From NCBI RefSeq assembly GCF_001039355.2, contig NW_019775807.1, positions 151,900 to 205,929 on the forward strand: 54,030 nucleotides of DNA, read 5' to 3'. Position numbers and translations under genes: made by a program. Origin of the DNA: Lingula anatina. Lineage: Eukaryota; Brachiopoda; Lingulata; Lingulida; Lingulidae. Positions within the stretch are counted from its first letter, which is position 1, and every line of letters begins with the position of its first letter. Shown here piece after piece: positions 21,901-36,700 of the stretch. The notes under the pieces were generated by a model. That model saw only the letters and a list, made by a program, of their open reading frames with translations. It did no database searches and was not told the DNA's origin.

Positions 21901-24900
21901 TTATACTAGAGCGTGGGTAGTAGAGCTATTTTTGACTACTCCAAATTGGGACCTATCGATTTGCAGGCCACCCATCACCCATTTTGCCACAAATGACTCT
22001 AATATTTTACTCACACTGGTGTAAGCGATATTGGTCTAAGATCAGCCTCTATCACTTTTGGTTGGTTAACTTTAGGGACAGGTATTACCTCTGCAGATTT
22101 CCAAGTGTCAGGTACATATCCCTCTCTGATAGAGCTAATAAAATTGCGCTCAAGGGCTTGGACATGAAGCCTGCAAAATCTCTGATGACCCAATTTGGGA
22201 TTTGGTCAGGACCTATAGCCTTTGAGAGCTTAACATCAGAAGTTTTTCGAATCCATTTACACTAATAGTAAATTCATCTGGTACTATATAGTTCTGGTGG
22301 ACATTTTCAACCGGTATAAGAGGTGTCAAATTGCTAGTAACACTTTGAAAGAATTCATTGATCTTTTTCANCGAAAACGCGGCAAGTTCTTGACTGCGGG
22401 TACATTGTAAATTTTCACATTGTATTTCAATGGGGTGGATTAAACGTGATTAAAACTAATAAAAAGACCACAGGTAATTACAAAAACTTTTTTTCAACAG
22501 TTTTGACATAGATGAAAAAGACAATGTAAAAAAATGTTTGAAAAATGAAAGTTTCAGGAAGTTTCAGGGTGGGGGGGTATACTACAAAAGTACCGAAATC
22601 GGTACAGGGAAAGGGGGCGTCTCGATAGTCCGAAGGTTCATTGGTCCGAAGGTTCATTGGTCCGAAAAGTGGTAACATTTTCATCGATTTTTTAATCAAG
22701 GGTTCATTGGTCCGAAGGTTCTATAGTGAACATTCGGACCAATGAACCGTCGGACTATTGAACCTTCGGACTATTGCTACGGCCCCCGTGGACGGGCTGT
22801 TGGTCTACTACATGTAGGCCTATTTTTGTATTGATTTTACTAGGCTAGTGTGTTGATATGGCCACCTGAGGGAAATGGCAGTAGAGGTGAACATATCTAA
22901 GAAATAGATATTTATAAAGATTATGTTTGAATTTTCAGTATGTTCTCAACAGTGTGTGTTTATAAAGTCTAAGAATGTATTGACGAATCGATGGAGACGG
23001 ACTGTACACGCTGGAAGTCTCTCAGATATGCCTGCGCTTTGTGCGCGTGAGCAGAACGGATGAGCGTGAACGATTATAATAATAATTTATTTGCTATAAT
23101 CGCAACCCAGAGGTTGAAGTTTTACAATGTATCATTAATAAAATCATAAGGTATTTAAAAGTAACTAAAAATTATAAACTAAAAGACCAAAGCTTTAAAA
23201 CAAGACTTAAAAGACAATTTGGAGCAGTATTTTACATGAAATTTAAAAGACTGTGCATTACAAAGGATGATTTAAAACGCTCCGTTTTCACTCTTGGTAT
23301 TAAAAATTTGTTGCTGAACCTGAGATTTCTTGGATTCTTTTCTTTAAACAGATGGTGTAACTTAATAAACGTCTCTTCTCTCCTCAGAGAGAGGAGATTA
23401 GGCCCTACTAGCCTGTAGGGCATCCTTGTAAGTATAAAATGGGTAAATAATTCTAAGAGCTCTCCTCTGAACAGATTCTAAGCATTCACATTGTTCGGCT
23501 GTAAGACCAGGCCCCCACACAGGGCATGCATATTCTAGGACTGATCTAATTATTGATTGATATATAACTATTAGATCCTCAGTGGTCAGATTTGCCCTTT
23601 TCAACTGAATGAGATAAAAAAAGCTTGGCACAAGACTTGGAATAAATTAACTACACATGTTCTGTCCACTTGAGATCAGGGGTCAGAGTTAGGCCTACTC
23701 CCAGTAGCTTAAATTAACTCGCTCTTTCTACAATTTCTCCATCTACCAATGGTGTTGGTATGGTATCTATACATTTGGTAAAGTTAAAATCCATACATTT
23801 TGTCTTCTTTACGTTCAATTTCATATTGTTTTTTCTAACCCAATTTTCAAGTTGCTCTATTGCCTGTGGAAGTAGTGACTTTTGGCCAAACTGACAAATT
23901 TCATAAATAGATGTGTCATCAACAAATTTTATATGTGGGCAGCAGGTTTTTAGATCATTTAGGCCCTATCATAGCTATAAACAGGATCGGACCTAACTTT
24001 GTTCCGTGAGGTAGCCTACCCCTCCGTTAAGCTGGACCCAGTCAGATTTACACTGACCACATTTCACTCTCTGATAGGCCCTACTTTTGGCATAAAAGGA
24101 GTAAATCCACTTCCTAATAAACTCTGGAATCCCTTGACTGCCCAGTTTTTCAATTAAGATGCTGTGGTCTATTCTGTCAAATGCCTTAGAAAAATCTAAA
24201 AATAAAACTTGGGAATAAGATTTGGTTTTAGCAGATGGTTCAAGACTTTCTAGTACTTTGTAAGTCAGTTCTACTAGAGCGTGGGTAGTAGAGCTATTTT
24301 TGACTACTCCAAATTGGGACCTATCGATTTGCAGGCCACCCATCACCCATTTTGCCACAAATGACTCTAATATTTTACTCACACTGGTGTAAGCGATATT
24401 GGTCTAAGATCAGCCTCTATCACTTTTGGTTGGTTAACTTTAGGGACAGGTATTACCTCTGCAGATTTCCAAGTGTCAGGTACATATCCCTCTCTGATAG
24501 AGCTATTAAAATTGCGCTCAAGGGCTTGGACATGAAGCCTGCAAAATCTCTGATGACCCAATTTGGGATTTGGTCAGGACCTATAGCCTTTGAGAGCTTA
24601 ACATCAGAAGTTTTTCGAATCCATTTACACTAATAGTAAATTCATCTGGTACTATATAGTTCTGGTGGACATTTTCAACCGGTATAAGAGGCGTCAAATT
24701 GCTAGTAACACTTTGAAAGAATTCATTGATCTTTTTTACTAGAACCTGGTAATTACCATTTGATGTGTTATCAGCAAGTGACTCTAATGATCATTTATTG
24801 TTATTCAAACCTGCTAGCTCTTTCGATTCCTTCCACTAAGTGGAAGAGTCAGACTGTTTAAGTGATTCTTTTTTTTTTTTTTTTTTTTTTTTTGTAAAAC

Positions 24901-26010
24901 GATGATTTCTGTTTCTTATTGGTTTTGTTTCTGATGCTATGCGAGAGTTTGGCGTCTTATGTTGTTTTAAAAAGACCATGTTGTTTTAACTAACAGGATT
25001 TTTTTATGCACTCTATTTTCATAAACTCCACCAACATTTGTAACATCCATCTGTATATTTGAACAAACAAACGCCTGAGCTTATGCTAGTAGCCTATCTA
25101 CCCTCTAAAATGAATGTTCACTAATTTGATGATTTGTCTTAAGACCGTTGGTAAATATCGCCCGAATACGTTTTCGGTGTGAAAGTAGCGATGAAGTAAT
25201 TGGTTAAAATGCATATGTAATTCGTTCATTTATCTACATTATAAAACCTTTAAATAGTACTATTATATATGTTAGTGCGTGGAACCAGGTGTGAACTTAT
25301 TCGTTGCATTTCCAGTACTGTAATGATGGCACCTACAGGCTTGATTCGGGGATGTCGGGGACATTCTATGCGGCACGATATAGTAATTCTTATCAGAATT
25401 ATGAAGACTGTTACTGGTATATAACTGTTCCTGTGGGATACAGGATAAAGGTGACTTTTACTAGAGAGTTGTATATATATGAAAACTCAGACGTTCTTCG
25501 CATATATGACAGTTCCACCACCTCAAACCTGGTGGCGGTTTTTGGATATAGTTCCTGGGGCCAGCGTCCTCAACCAATTTACTCATCAGGTCGCTATATG
25601 ACATTTCACTTTTCTTCCGATTCAAATTACAGACACCATGGATTTGAGGCTCGATATGGTACGTCTGTTGATTAAACCAATTGCTTATATTGTTAGTAAC
25701 ATTTCTCATTATGCAAAAAGTTCACGGCAGTAACTAATTCTAAAATACATTTTGAAATTATACTGAAATCTAGAGAAACGCCTTTACACCTGGGCCCGGT
25801 TTTATAAAGGACATTTAGCACTAGCCACCGGTTAAATCCAGCATTTGACTTAAGCGACGTTTAACCGGGTTTCATAAACGTTGTTTAGCACTAACCAATG
25901 GCTAAATCGTCTTAACGGTTGGTTAAATTTATACGCTCGAAGGAGGTAGTTTAAATTCCTTAAACGCCGGATAAAAATGGCAAACCTGCTGCGATTTGCC
26001 AGAAATGCTC

Positions 26011-26098
<88 letters not shown>

Positions 26099-29000
26099 TA
26101 CACTGAGAAGAGACAGAAATTTCAGAAGAGTTTTATTTGATTTTGATGGAGTAACTGAGCAAGAGCTTATTGAAAGATTTAGATTCAGTAGAAATTCAAT
26201 ACTGTATTTAGAAAACTTACTTCAAAAACCAACTAGCTTCAGAGACGGAAAGGAATCGTTCTTTCAATGAAACTAATTTCATTTTGAATATTTTATGATA
26301 TCATTATTATTATTATTATTTTATTTTATTTATGAAAATAAGTACATAAACATACTCTGGCAATCTAAATCATCTGAATCAATCTAAATCATCTCTTTGT
26401 TTTCTCAGATATTATTGACATTGCCAAAGTACATTAAAGAATAGCAGACAACACAAATGAACAATGGATTAATTATGGGTATTTTATTTTGTTTATTGAA
26501 ACCCAGTGCATTCTGGGAAACTTTATTTCCAAATATGGTTGGATAAGTTGTTCATAGCAACTAAACACTGGATAAAAAATTACACGTCCGTTTTTGACTG
26601 TGTTTGGATAATTTATCCACCGGTTAGGCTTATCCACTGGTTAGTGCTAAACGTCCTTTATAAAACCGGGTCCTGGCTCTTAGTCCTACATGTAAAACTT
26701 TTGGGATGCCTTGCCTTCGGTAAAGGTCGATATTTCAACGTTTCCAGAGGCTGTCGATATTGACGAGTGCAGTAATAATACTGGAGGATGCTCAGATAAG
26801 TGTATTAACACCCCAGGTAGCTACAGATGTGACTGTGTTCGTGGTTATGAGTTGTCGGGGTCCAGGACATGCGTAGGTAGGTACATTAGCGCACAACCAT
26901 GTTATCTGTATGGAACCATTTTTGTACAAATTCAACCATTGAGTTGCCATTTTACTGAATTATTATCATTCTTATATCTGTGGGCTTAAGGGAGTTCAAT
27001 ACTTGAGATGGGCCTGTACTGACAAAATAATTTTTTTCTCCTTTTCTTTTATGTGAAATACTTATATTAATATTATCGCAATAAAAATAAACATTTCGAG
27101 AGCACAAACTTCAATTTCGTTTGTTTTATTCACCACGGCACGTGCCTCTACACATGGGGTGGAGAAGCGTAAATCGTCAATGTTGTTGCTTTGTAACTCG
27201 AAGTGAGATGATGATTAGTTTCCGACGTAAATCGGTTACTTTAAAGATATTATCAGGAAAATTGGCTTGATCAACTACAGGTGCTAGGGTGGGAACTACA
27301 ATCTGATGCAAGCTGTTTGTTTTTTAAAAATCTTTTCGTTTTGGGGTTGTGGTGTTCCATTAAACAAAGGTATTATTTTGCATCATTGACGATAAAATAA
27401 GTAAGCTGCCTAAGAAAATTTCATATTGCCAGTGGTGGTGCTCATTGTTATTAAATGGGCGTTAAATCGACGTTGATAGCTGCTCAGGTGAAGAAGATCT
27501 GTTTGAAAACGATATTCTAGTTTTTACCCTAAAAGCTATTGTTAAGGCATCACCTCGATGTTTTTGATGCAACAGCATTATCACATAGCATGACAATGTT
27601 TATTTCCGCATTATGTAAATGGACAAGGGGGAAAATCCTGCCGTACCGAACACCGTTAATTATCTTTTCATCAATCTGCTAAAGAGTATATTATATTTGC
27701 CGGGGTGATATGAGACCCTGTTTGTTTCCAATTTCCTGTACAATTAGAAAAAATGAAAACAACAAAAATCGACAATTGGCAGAAATTGAGAACATATGAC
27801 ACCTTCAAAAGCCTGTTCCTCCATGGCCGCATTCATATTCAAGCGTCGCACCACCTGGGTCGGTCCAATTCTGCAGGGGATTCTCGCTATTTTAAGTGCA
27901 ATCAGTGGGATCAGCTTAATTGTCTGACACGCCTCCTCGAGCAGCTAGTGGTAATTAATCTCTCTGTGTGTTCCGCATGTCCAAATTTTGCATGTGGTTA
28001 CCTTTTGACATACAAAATCATTCTAGAGCCGTAGCCCCCTGAAAACTTTTACCGTTTGGTCAAAAAATCCAAAATGGGTAATAAGGATGTGTAAAACTCT
28101 GAGAAAATACTTTATTTGATGAAAATCAACATAGGTATGTACAGGGTTACCACTTAATATGGAATATTATTTTTTGTCGAGAAAATGTTCTACAAAATAT
28201 TTAATTTCTCTCCAACTATTTTAAATCCAAAANCCTTAAGCCACTGGACTCTACTGTTATTTTGTGCTATGTATTCTGTCACTCCCCTTTATTAGTGCTG
28301 TTAACGTCCAACGAGACTATTGTATGCTAGTTTGCGTCTGTTGTATATATGTTGTAATATGTGTTTAGTGTGAAAAGTGTATGTTTTGTTTTGTGATGTC
28401 AATTAAATTTTTAAAAAAGATTTTATACTACATCCGAATTTTCTCATGACTGCCTGATGGCCAGCCCTTTACTTATAAACCCTTCTTTGACGGAACTAAT
28501 ACAGCCTTTGGTTTTTGTATGCCTTAGATGTGGACGAATGCAATGCCACTACATCAGTCAACGGTACCAATAACTGTGAGCATGGGGTTTGCAATAATCT
28601 GCCCGGCTCATTCTACTGCACTTGTGATAAGGGATACTATGGACCTAAATGCAGCAAGTGTATGTGTGCTTTATTTATTGATTTTATGTATTAAAATTTT
28701 ATTTATTAGATTTATAATTACTATGAATAGTCTGCGTGCTTCAAGCTCCATAGTGTGTCTCAATAACGCGGACATATGAATAAGAAAAAGTTCTCTTCAT
28801 TTTCCAAATCGATTATTTCTCCTTTAGATTTGTAGATCTACTACAACGTTCAGGGATAAATGTACCTATACCTTGAAATCATTTGATAAAAATGAAGAAT
28901 ATTTGATTTTGTCAATAATATATTCTTTGCAGCATGTCCTCCAATTGCCAATTGTCAGAGTGTCACGTGTAACCCACGTGACGGGTCTTCAAGCAGGTGC

Positions 29001-30721
29001 TTGTCTTGTCTCTATGATGACACTCCAGCGCCACCTTTTGAAAATAGGGGGACTGCATGCAGACGTACGTGCTGTGTAAAGTGAACTCAGACTCTTTAGA
29101 TAAATTTGTACCAAAGAATTTTTCCCTAAGAATAATAAACTCTGTTTATCTGGTAATTTTCCTGCAATTCGTTATTTTTATTCTGTACAAAGGGCAAATG
29201 ATACAATGAACTACTGTACAAAATTTCTGGATCTGCTGTGCCTTCTAGTAACTACAAATTGTACTTAAATTTTCAGCAAAATGCTCGTGGAAAAATGAAA
29301 GTCATCATTGTTTCCCTGGTGTGTGTACTGGGGCCAGTGATCCATGTATTTGCTCAATTGGGTTTACCGGAGACCATTGTCTAGAAAGTACGTTTTTGTG
29401 TTTTATATATTCACAAATAACATTATTGTTGACTGAGGTACATGTATTTGCGTCTATACAAGTATGTAGATGTAAATAGATTTTATATATAGCACCACCC
29501 TTTACCTTTAATTTATTACTTAAACTTTACTTTTAACACTGATACAGACAGAATCATTGCTACATACAGAATAAAGCTTCGGTAACGCTGCGCTTAAGGT
29601 AGATCGGTCGTTACGTAACGCAATTTCAGCGCATCGTCAATCGTTTCTAACGACATTTCAGTCTGTTTTATCAATTTAAGAAAATAAACAATTATCTTTA
29701 AGATAAACAAACATTATCAACTTGTCTTTAACTTGGTACGATCGATATAGATTTTCGACAACATTCGTCGACTATGATTCCATACGAAAATTGACGGAAA
29801 ATATCTCTTTTTCAAATTTGAATGGGCACTGTAGTAAAAGTATGACAGCTAAAGCTAACAAAAATTATGCACGTAGGTGCTATATTATGTAAAGAATAAG
29901 TGTGGTAAATTTCACTCAAAGCGGTTGCGTATACTTGACAACACAGTGTTTATGATGGGCATAACGGAAAAAACGGCGAAAATCGCGTCTTTCCGGTTTT
30001 CGTCAATTTCTTGAAGGGCAGTGTTGTTGAGATTTTTCTGGCTATTGGTGGATTTTTGACTTTTTGAGTGGTGCTGGTACATACAACATTAATGAGCTTT
30101 TCTGTGTGCTGATTTCCATTTTTTTTTTGGGGGGGGGAGGAGTCAAAAAGTCACAGTTTTGTTATATTCATTACATAAATAAATAACAACGGCAATAAAC
30201 TATTTTCACATGCATGACGTTTATCCTTATTACTCTCTTCAATAAATCTGTTGTAAAGTTAATGGCTTATACCTTTGCATCAGTATGACAAATCTGAAAA
30301 TAGCTAGTATACTCACTTCAACTGTTAAACTTAATGAAAGTTTTTAACGTACTTGGATGTCTCTCCACACAAACCAAAAATAAAAATTAAAAATTCGAAC
30401 GTTAGAAAATCATAAAAAATAACGTTTTAGTGAACATGGGGACTAGCGTGTCAGGCAGGGTGTATTGCACTTCAACTTGGCGTAGTTCTCTTATCTGGTC
30501 GGTGACCCCCAATTTTTTTTTTTTTTTTTGCAAAATTTAAATATACTTGGATGCCTCTTTACATAAAAAAAAAATATTAAAAAAATTCGAACGTTAGAAA
30601 ATCATAAAAAATAATGCTTTAGTGAGAAAACACCCATTTTCCCATTGATCTGAATGGGGACTAGTGCGATATGCAGGGTGTAATATATTTGGGCCTAGTT
30701 CTCTTATTTGATCGGTGATCC

Positions 30722-30756
<35 letters not shown>

Positions 30757-33700
30757 AAAATTTTAATGTCTCTTCAAAAAAAATATTCGAACGTTGGAAC
30801 ACGTAACGACCGATCGACCTTAAAACCTTTTGGCAACTTTTAGGCAGTCTCCGTCGCAGGGTTTACATAGGTTTTATTTTAAGGTCGCATGAGGTTGCTA
30901 GGAAGGCGCCAGGTATTCTCAGTCGCAAGAAGGTTGTTAACACAAACATGATAATGTAAAAAGTGCAAGATGTGCACGATCTGTCAGACACAACGCTTCA
31001 CCTCTAGGATTTCAATGCGTTTTAAACTATCACTTTAGTCACCCAGAAGCCTGCTGTGCACGACGCTGTGGTTAATCTTAGACTGCATTCTAAGGCTGTT
31101 ACTGCAGTCCCAAGTGCCAGCACCACGACGGTTTACACTAACTTGGAATATCTGAACGTCGTCCAAGTCTCATGGAATGTTTCGTATGACGCTGCTCTCC
31201 CGCCGAAACCAGGCTACATTGAGGAGTTCTCTTTAGGTCTGACGGAAACCAAAGCCAACATAGTTATGTCTCTTAGAGGTAGGAGTTCATGTTTAGTATT
31301 TGAATTTGTTTACAGGCATGAGTTGGAAGCCACATAGTATCAAACAAAGACATGTAACATGTAACATAATGCAACATACTTGATATAATAATATGTAAAA
31401 CAGTACATATATTCCGCGGGTTATAGTCGTAAGACTCTCCATTTAGGGGCTTTGTTTACAATGTTCATCTCATAGCTTAGGTACTAAGTCCTTATTTTAC
31501 CATTTATAAATTTTGCCTTTTAACTGGTGGTGGGTGTCAGTGCCAGAAGTTTTGTCATGGCAATGCAGGAGTTAAAGATTAGAATTTCTGAGATCTGGGA
31601 AATATTTAGAATTATTCCAGATGTGTTGTCTACGAAGTGCTCTGTAATTTACGATGTTCAAAAAGTCCCAAGATGGCGCCCGGCTTTTGCTGAATTTTGA
31701 CAAAATTTTATACCTTTTGTTTTCTTATTCACTTATTTACCTACGGACTAATACACGCATAATGCAAAAAATAATGATATAGAAGCATGATCATTTGAAT
31801 GAATTGCATTCTACATATCTAAAGCAATGAAATGCAATGTATTTCCAGGCGGTGCCATCGTGGTGCAAAATACCACCATACCATGTAAACAGCAAAATGT
31901 TGATGGTCCTTCCCTGGGTACTCTTTTCTGTGACAAGTTTGCATCGTATATGTGGGGTTTTGTGAACGGGGACGTGTAAGTGTACACTACAAGTATCACC
32001 AATTCATAAACATAATCTGCTTGTCATAGCACTGTATACATTGTAAGTCACTGATTGCCTTTGTTAATTTACGTAATGTTTCGACCGTAAGTATGTCTAC
32101 CGGTATATGAAATCGTGGTATTCATGAATGTATTATCTACATAGTGGGCCAATCTGCTCTGACAGAGACGCTTCTCAACTCTTTATGCCTGTTTTTCCAA
32201 ATTAATTCGTACGCATATAACCCCATGTTTGACCATTTAGGATTGACGTCACTATAACTGCAAAGAATGGCGGTTTCATGAAGGTTCACGATTATGCTCT
32301 TGGTCTCAATGCTACTGTTACCAAGTATTACAAAGGCCTGAGTATCGACCCGCTAAAAGCCCAGTTTGTGTTTGACTACGTGAAGCCTTTTCACTGTTAT
32401 GTTGTTGGCCAGAGAAACTGCAAATCTACAGATATGATGAAAGTGGAGCCCCAAATTACTAGCACGGTAAGATTTTTGCCTTAAAGCAAAGGCGGTAAAG
32501 ATGTTTTCATTAGAATTGATTTGTTATAAGGTCAATAAATATACAGTTCATTAATTTCGTTAGAAACGATTTGATGTTTTATAAATGTTGTATTATGATT
32601 ATAATAACCTTTACGTGTTTAGAAACCAACATGTGGTTTTTGTTTGAATGCCAATCTTATGAAGACGTGCCTCACGTTTTAGAGATCACCTGCAACAAAT
32701 TCAATGTCACCTCATAAAATTGAACCGTTATTTCATATCCGTGGTGTCCGTTCGATTTTCAGGGCGATTTCAACATAAGTTGGTCCGGCTGGTTGGACAC
32801 GAATGCAGGAGTTGATTCATACACTGTAGATATATATGTTCTTATGTACAGCGAGGAGAAGAAAGTTCTAGTCAGATTCTCTGAAGAACCTGTATTAAGT
32901 GCAAAGTTTGACCAGTATGACAACAGTACCCAGTTTACCGTTGATAACCCAGGTGTTTACTCAATTGTAATGACAGTTACTGACGCTGCCGGCAATAGTA
33001 TCAAAACCAGACGATTTGTTATCTATGATTCTGCCTCCTCAATTGACGTTTTTGCCAACAGCTCCCTTTCTGTAGACTCATTAAACCACCAACCCCGTTC
33101 CTCATGGATCTCCAGCGCCAATTCCCTATCTAAAAATGGCTCAACTGTCACAGTGTCGTGGAAAGACCATTTTGTGAACAGATTCTATTTTGCGAACCAA
33201 TTCCTTGATGAAATTGCACTCTTTGAAGACAACCCAGATCCTTCGTATGACCAAAAGTTCGGCCTTCGCCCACAGCAAGCAGTCCCCAATATCAACGGCA
33301 TTGTCAAGTTCGAAGTGGACTACAAAGTGTACGGCCCAGGATATCGTGTCGACAAAGACGCCCCAGGGGACTGGAAAACTGTTCCCGGTGTCCCTGAAAA
33401 CGTGTCTGTTGACATACCACGAGTAGAACAGGACACAGTTAAAATTTGGGTTCGTGCCAGTGATCTGAAGGGAAACCACAAGGTCTCCAGTATCACTCTG
33501 CGTGTTGATGCAAGACCCCCCGTGATAGGACAGGCTTCTATTGAGGCTGGGAGGTATGTCCATTGATTTATGACTTGGTTTTTTGGGTTCACCCAGTATT
33601 TGCTTTCTCTTTCGTAGCTACGATTTCAGTTATAAACATTTAAGCCAAGATTTTTTAGATGAGCGCATCGGGAAATCTACTGCAAATAATTAAACAGGTT

Positions 33701-36700
33701 AAAATCAAGAATGAAATAAACATCCAAAATTACCTGCCACACCAGCACTTGAACTTGAATTTTTTTTATATATTTTTTCATATTTCAATATTATTTTAGT
33801 GTTGCTGTTAAAGCCCACGATCAGGAGAGTGGTATACATAGAGTACGGTACAGAATCACCGACGCTATCACCGGGAAGCTGATAGAAGACAACCAGGTTG
33901 ACACGGATGTAAGTTAAAGCAAAATCAATACCTATAGTTCAGTGAAATGATCAAATGTTAAGAATAAAAAACAACAGAATGTCTTTACTACCACAAACAA
34001 GTTTAACTCTCAGGAGCACTTCCATTAACTTTACTGTGCCTATGATACCAGTTTTAAGTTGCTATAGGTCAATGCATTGTCTCATCATACCCCTGTAGAT
34101 GACACCTTCTTATTACTTGTGTGCTGAAATAAATATTTTAAGCTTATAAAAGAGTATCAAAGAGTGGGAAAGTGTTCTCTGTTATCTTTCGTAAAAATAG
34201 GAATTAGCAATCTATTGATGTTATTTAAAAGAAAAAAAGCATTCCCCCCTGTCATCTAAAACAGCAAATGTATATCTACTTATATGTCAAATAGGTACTA
34301 ATTCACTGACCATGACGCTCCAATAACAAGCTCTGCTTGTTCAACTGTATTTGACTTACTTCTATTGGTCAATGCCTCTCCTTGTATCAATATTGATATT
34401 CATACAGCGTTCAATACAAACATATATAACATACGGTACTTTTAAAACGTACACTTTGACCCTCATTGGAACTTTCAAAAACGATGTAAAAAGGATGAAC
34501 GCGTGAGGAATCTGACATTTGTACATAAAGCGTTTTGTTGCAGAACCACTGCAATGCGCCAACATGTGTCTGTCTGCCGGCGGCCACGTGCAAAGCTATA
34601 GTCGTTACCATGAAGCCCGATCCACGGCGTATGAGTGCTGCCCAGAACAACGTTTCTATCCAAGTCATAGTGTACAACAAGGCCAGGTTGAATGCCACAT
34701 ACCAACTTTTTGTGAGTATTTCCATACATAATATGTTGCAAAAATAATAATGATTGTGTCAAATATAATACCAGATAGAAGCATGCCTACTGCTATTTAA
34801 CCTTTATCCCTTTGCTGAAAATTAGAAAATTAAGCTTTAAAGTCATAATAACTCTTCGTTTTGGCCAAAAATTGGATTTTCTCGGAAAAAACGGCAATTT
34901 TCCCGTACTTACCAATGGTCAACGACNATTGTATCGTATATGTGGGGTTTTGTGAACGGGGACGTGTAAGTGTACACTACAAGTATCACCTATTCAAAAA
35001 TATAATCTGCTTGTCATAGCACTGTATACATTGTAAGTCACTGATTGCCTTTGTTAATTTACGTAATGTTTCGACCGTAAGTATGTCTACCGGTATATGA
35101 AATCGTGGTATTCATGAATGTATTATCTACATAGTGAGCCAATCTGCTCTGACAGAGACGCTTCTCAACTCTTTATGCCCGTTTTTCCAAATTAATTCGT
35201 ACGCATATAACCCCATGTTTGACCATTTAGGATTGACGTCACTATAACTGCAAAGAATGGCGGTTTCATGAAGGTTCACGATTATGCTCTTGGTCTCAAT
35301 GCTACTGTTACCAAGTATTACAAAGGCCTGAGTATCGACCCGCTAAAAGCCCAGTTTGTGTTTGACTACGTGAAGCCTTTTCACTGTTATGTTGTTGGCC
35401 AGAGAAACTGCAAATCTACAGATATGATGAAAGTGGAGCCCCAAATTACTAGCACGGTAAGATTTTTGCCTTAAAGCAAAGGCGGTAAAGATGTTTTCAT
35501 TAGAATTGATTTGTTATAAGGTCAATAAATATACAGTTCATTAATTTCGTTTGAAACGATTAGATGTTTTATAAATGTTGTATTATGATTATAATAACCT
35601 TTACGTGTTTAGAAACCAACATGTGGTTTTTGTTTGAATGCCAATCTTATGAAGACGTGCCTCACGTTTTAGAGATCACCTGCAACAAATTCAATGTCAC
35701 CTCATAAAATTGTACCGTTATTTCATATCCGTGGTGTTCGTTCGATTTTCAGGGTGATTTCAACATAAGTTGGTCCGGCTGGTTGGACACGAACGCAGGA
35801 GTTGATTCATACACTGTAGATATATATGCTCTAATGTACAGCGAGGAGCAGAAAGTTCTAGTCAGATTCTCTGAAGAACCTGTATTAAGTGCAAAGTTTG
35901 ACCAGTATGACAACAGTACCCAGTTTACCGTTGATAACCCAGGTGCTTACTCAATTGTAATGACAGTTACTGACGCTGCCGGCAATAGCATCAAAACCAG
36001 ACGATTTGTTATCTATGATTCTGCCTCCTCAATTGACGTTTTTGCCAACAGCTCCCTTTCTGTAGACTCATTAAACCACCAACCCCGTTCCTCATGGATC
36101 TCCAGCGCCAATTCCCTATCTAAAAATGGCTCAACTGTCACAGTGTCGTGGAAAGACCACTTTGTGAACAGATTCTATTTTGCGAACCAATTCCTTGATG
36201 AAATTGCACTCTTTGAAGACAACCCAGATCCTTCGTATGACCAAAAGTTCGGCCTTCGTCCACAGCAAGCAGTCCCCAATATCAACGGCATTGTCAAGTT
36301 CGAAGTGGACTACAAAGTGTACGGTCCAGGATATCATGTCAACGAAGACGCACCAGGGGACTGGAAAACTGTTCCCGGTGTCCCTGAAAACGTGTCTGTT
36401 GACTTACCACGAGTAGAACAGGACACAGTTAAAATTTGGGTTCGTGCCAGTGATCTGAAGGGAAACCGCAAGGTCTCCAGTATCACTCTGCGTGTTGATG
36501 CAACACCCCCAGTGATAGGACAGGCTTCTATTGAGGCTGGGAGGTATGTCCATTGATTTATGACTTGGTTTTTTTGGTTCACCTAGAATTTGCTTTCGCT
36601 TTCGTAGCTACGATTTCAGTTATAAACATTTAAGCCAAGATTTTTTAGATGAACGCATCGGGAAATCTACTGCAAATGATTAAACATGATAAAATCAACA

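Larger units (their letters stand above)
19217..22370. repeat. Direct duplication B, copy 1 (intron 1 of gene 2)
   Basis: Starts at about 19217 and breaks off at the N at 22371. The same sequence recurs at 22621-24737, without the 1043-base element inside this copy. Confidence 0.85.
31946..34838. repeat. Direct duplication C, copy 1 (exons 8-12 of gene 2)
   Basis: Offset 2990 bases from copy 2 at its start. About 90 unrelated bases follow before the N at 34927. Confidence 0.85.

Noticed and set aside
23236-24633. Plus-strand ORFs over the CR1 copies
   Set aside because: They are antisense shadows of the minus-strand reverse transcriptase.
27753-28034. 93-codon ORF inside intron 3 of gene 2
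   Set aside because: No splice sites that fit the gene and no domain similarity I can see.
28233-28233. Single N that might mark another duplicated block
   Set aside because: Sequence on the two sides does not recur in the window, so this is only an unresolved base or gap.
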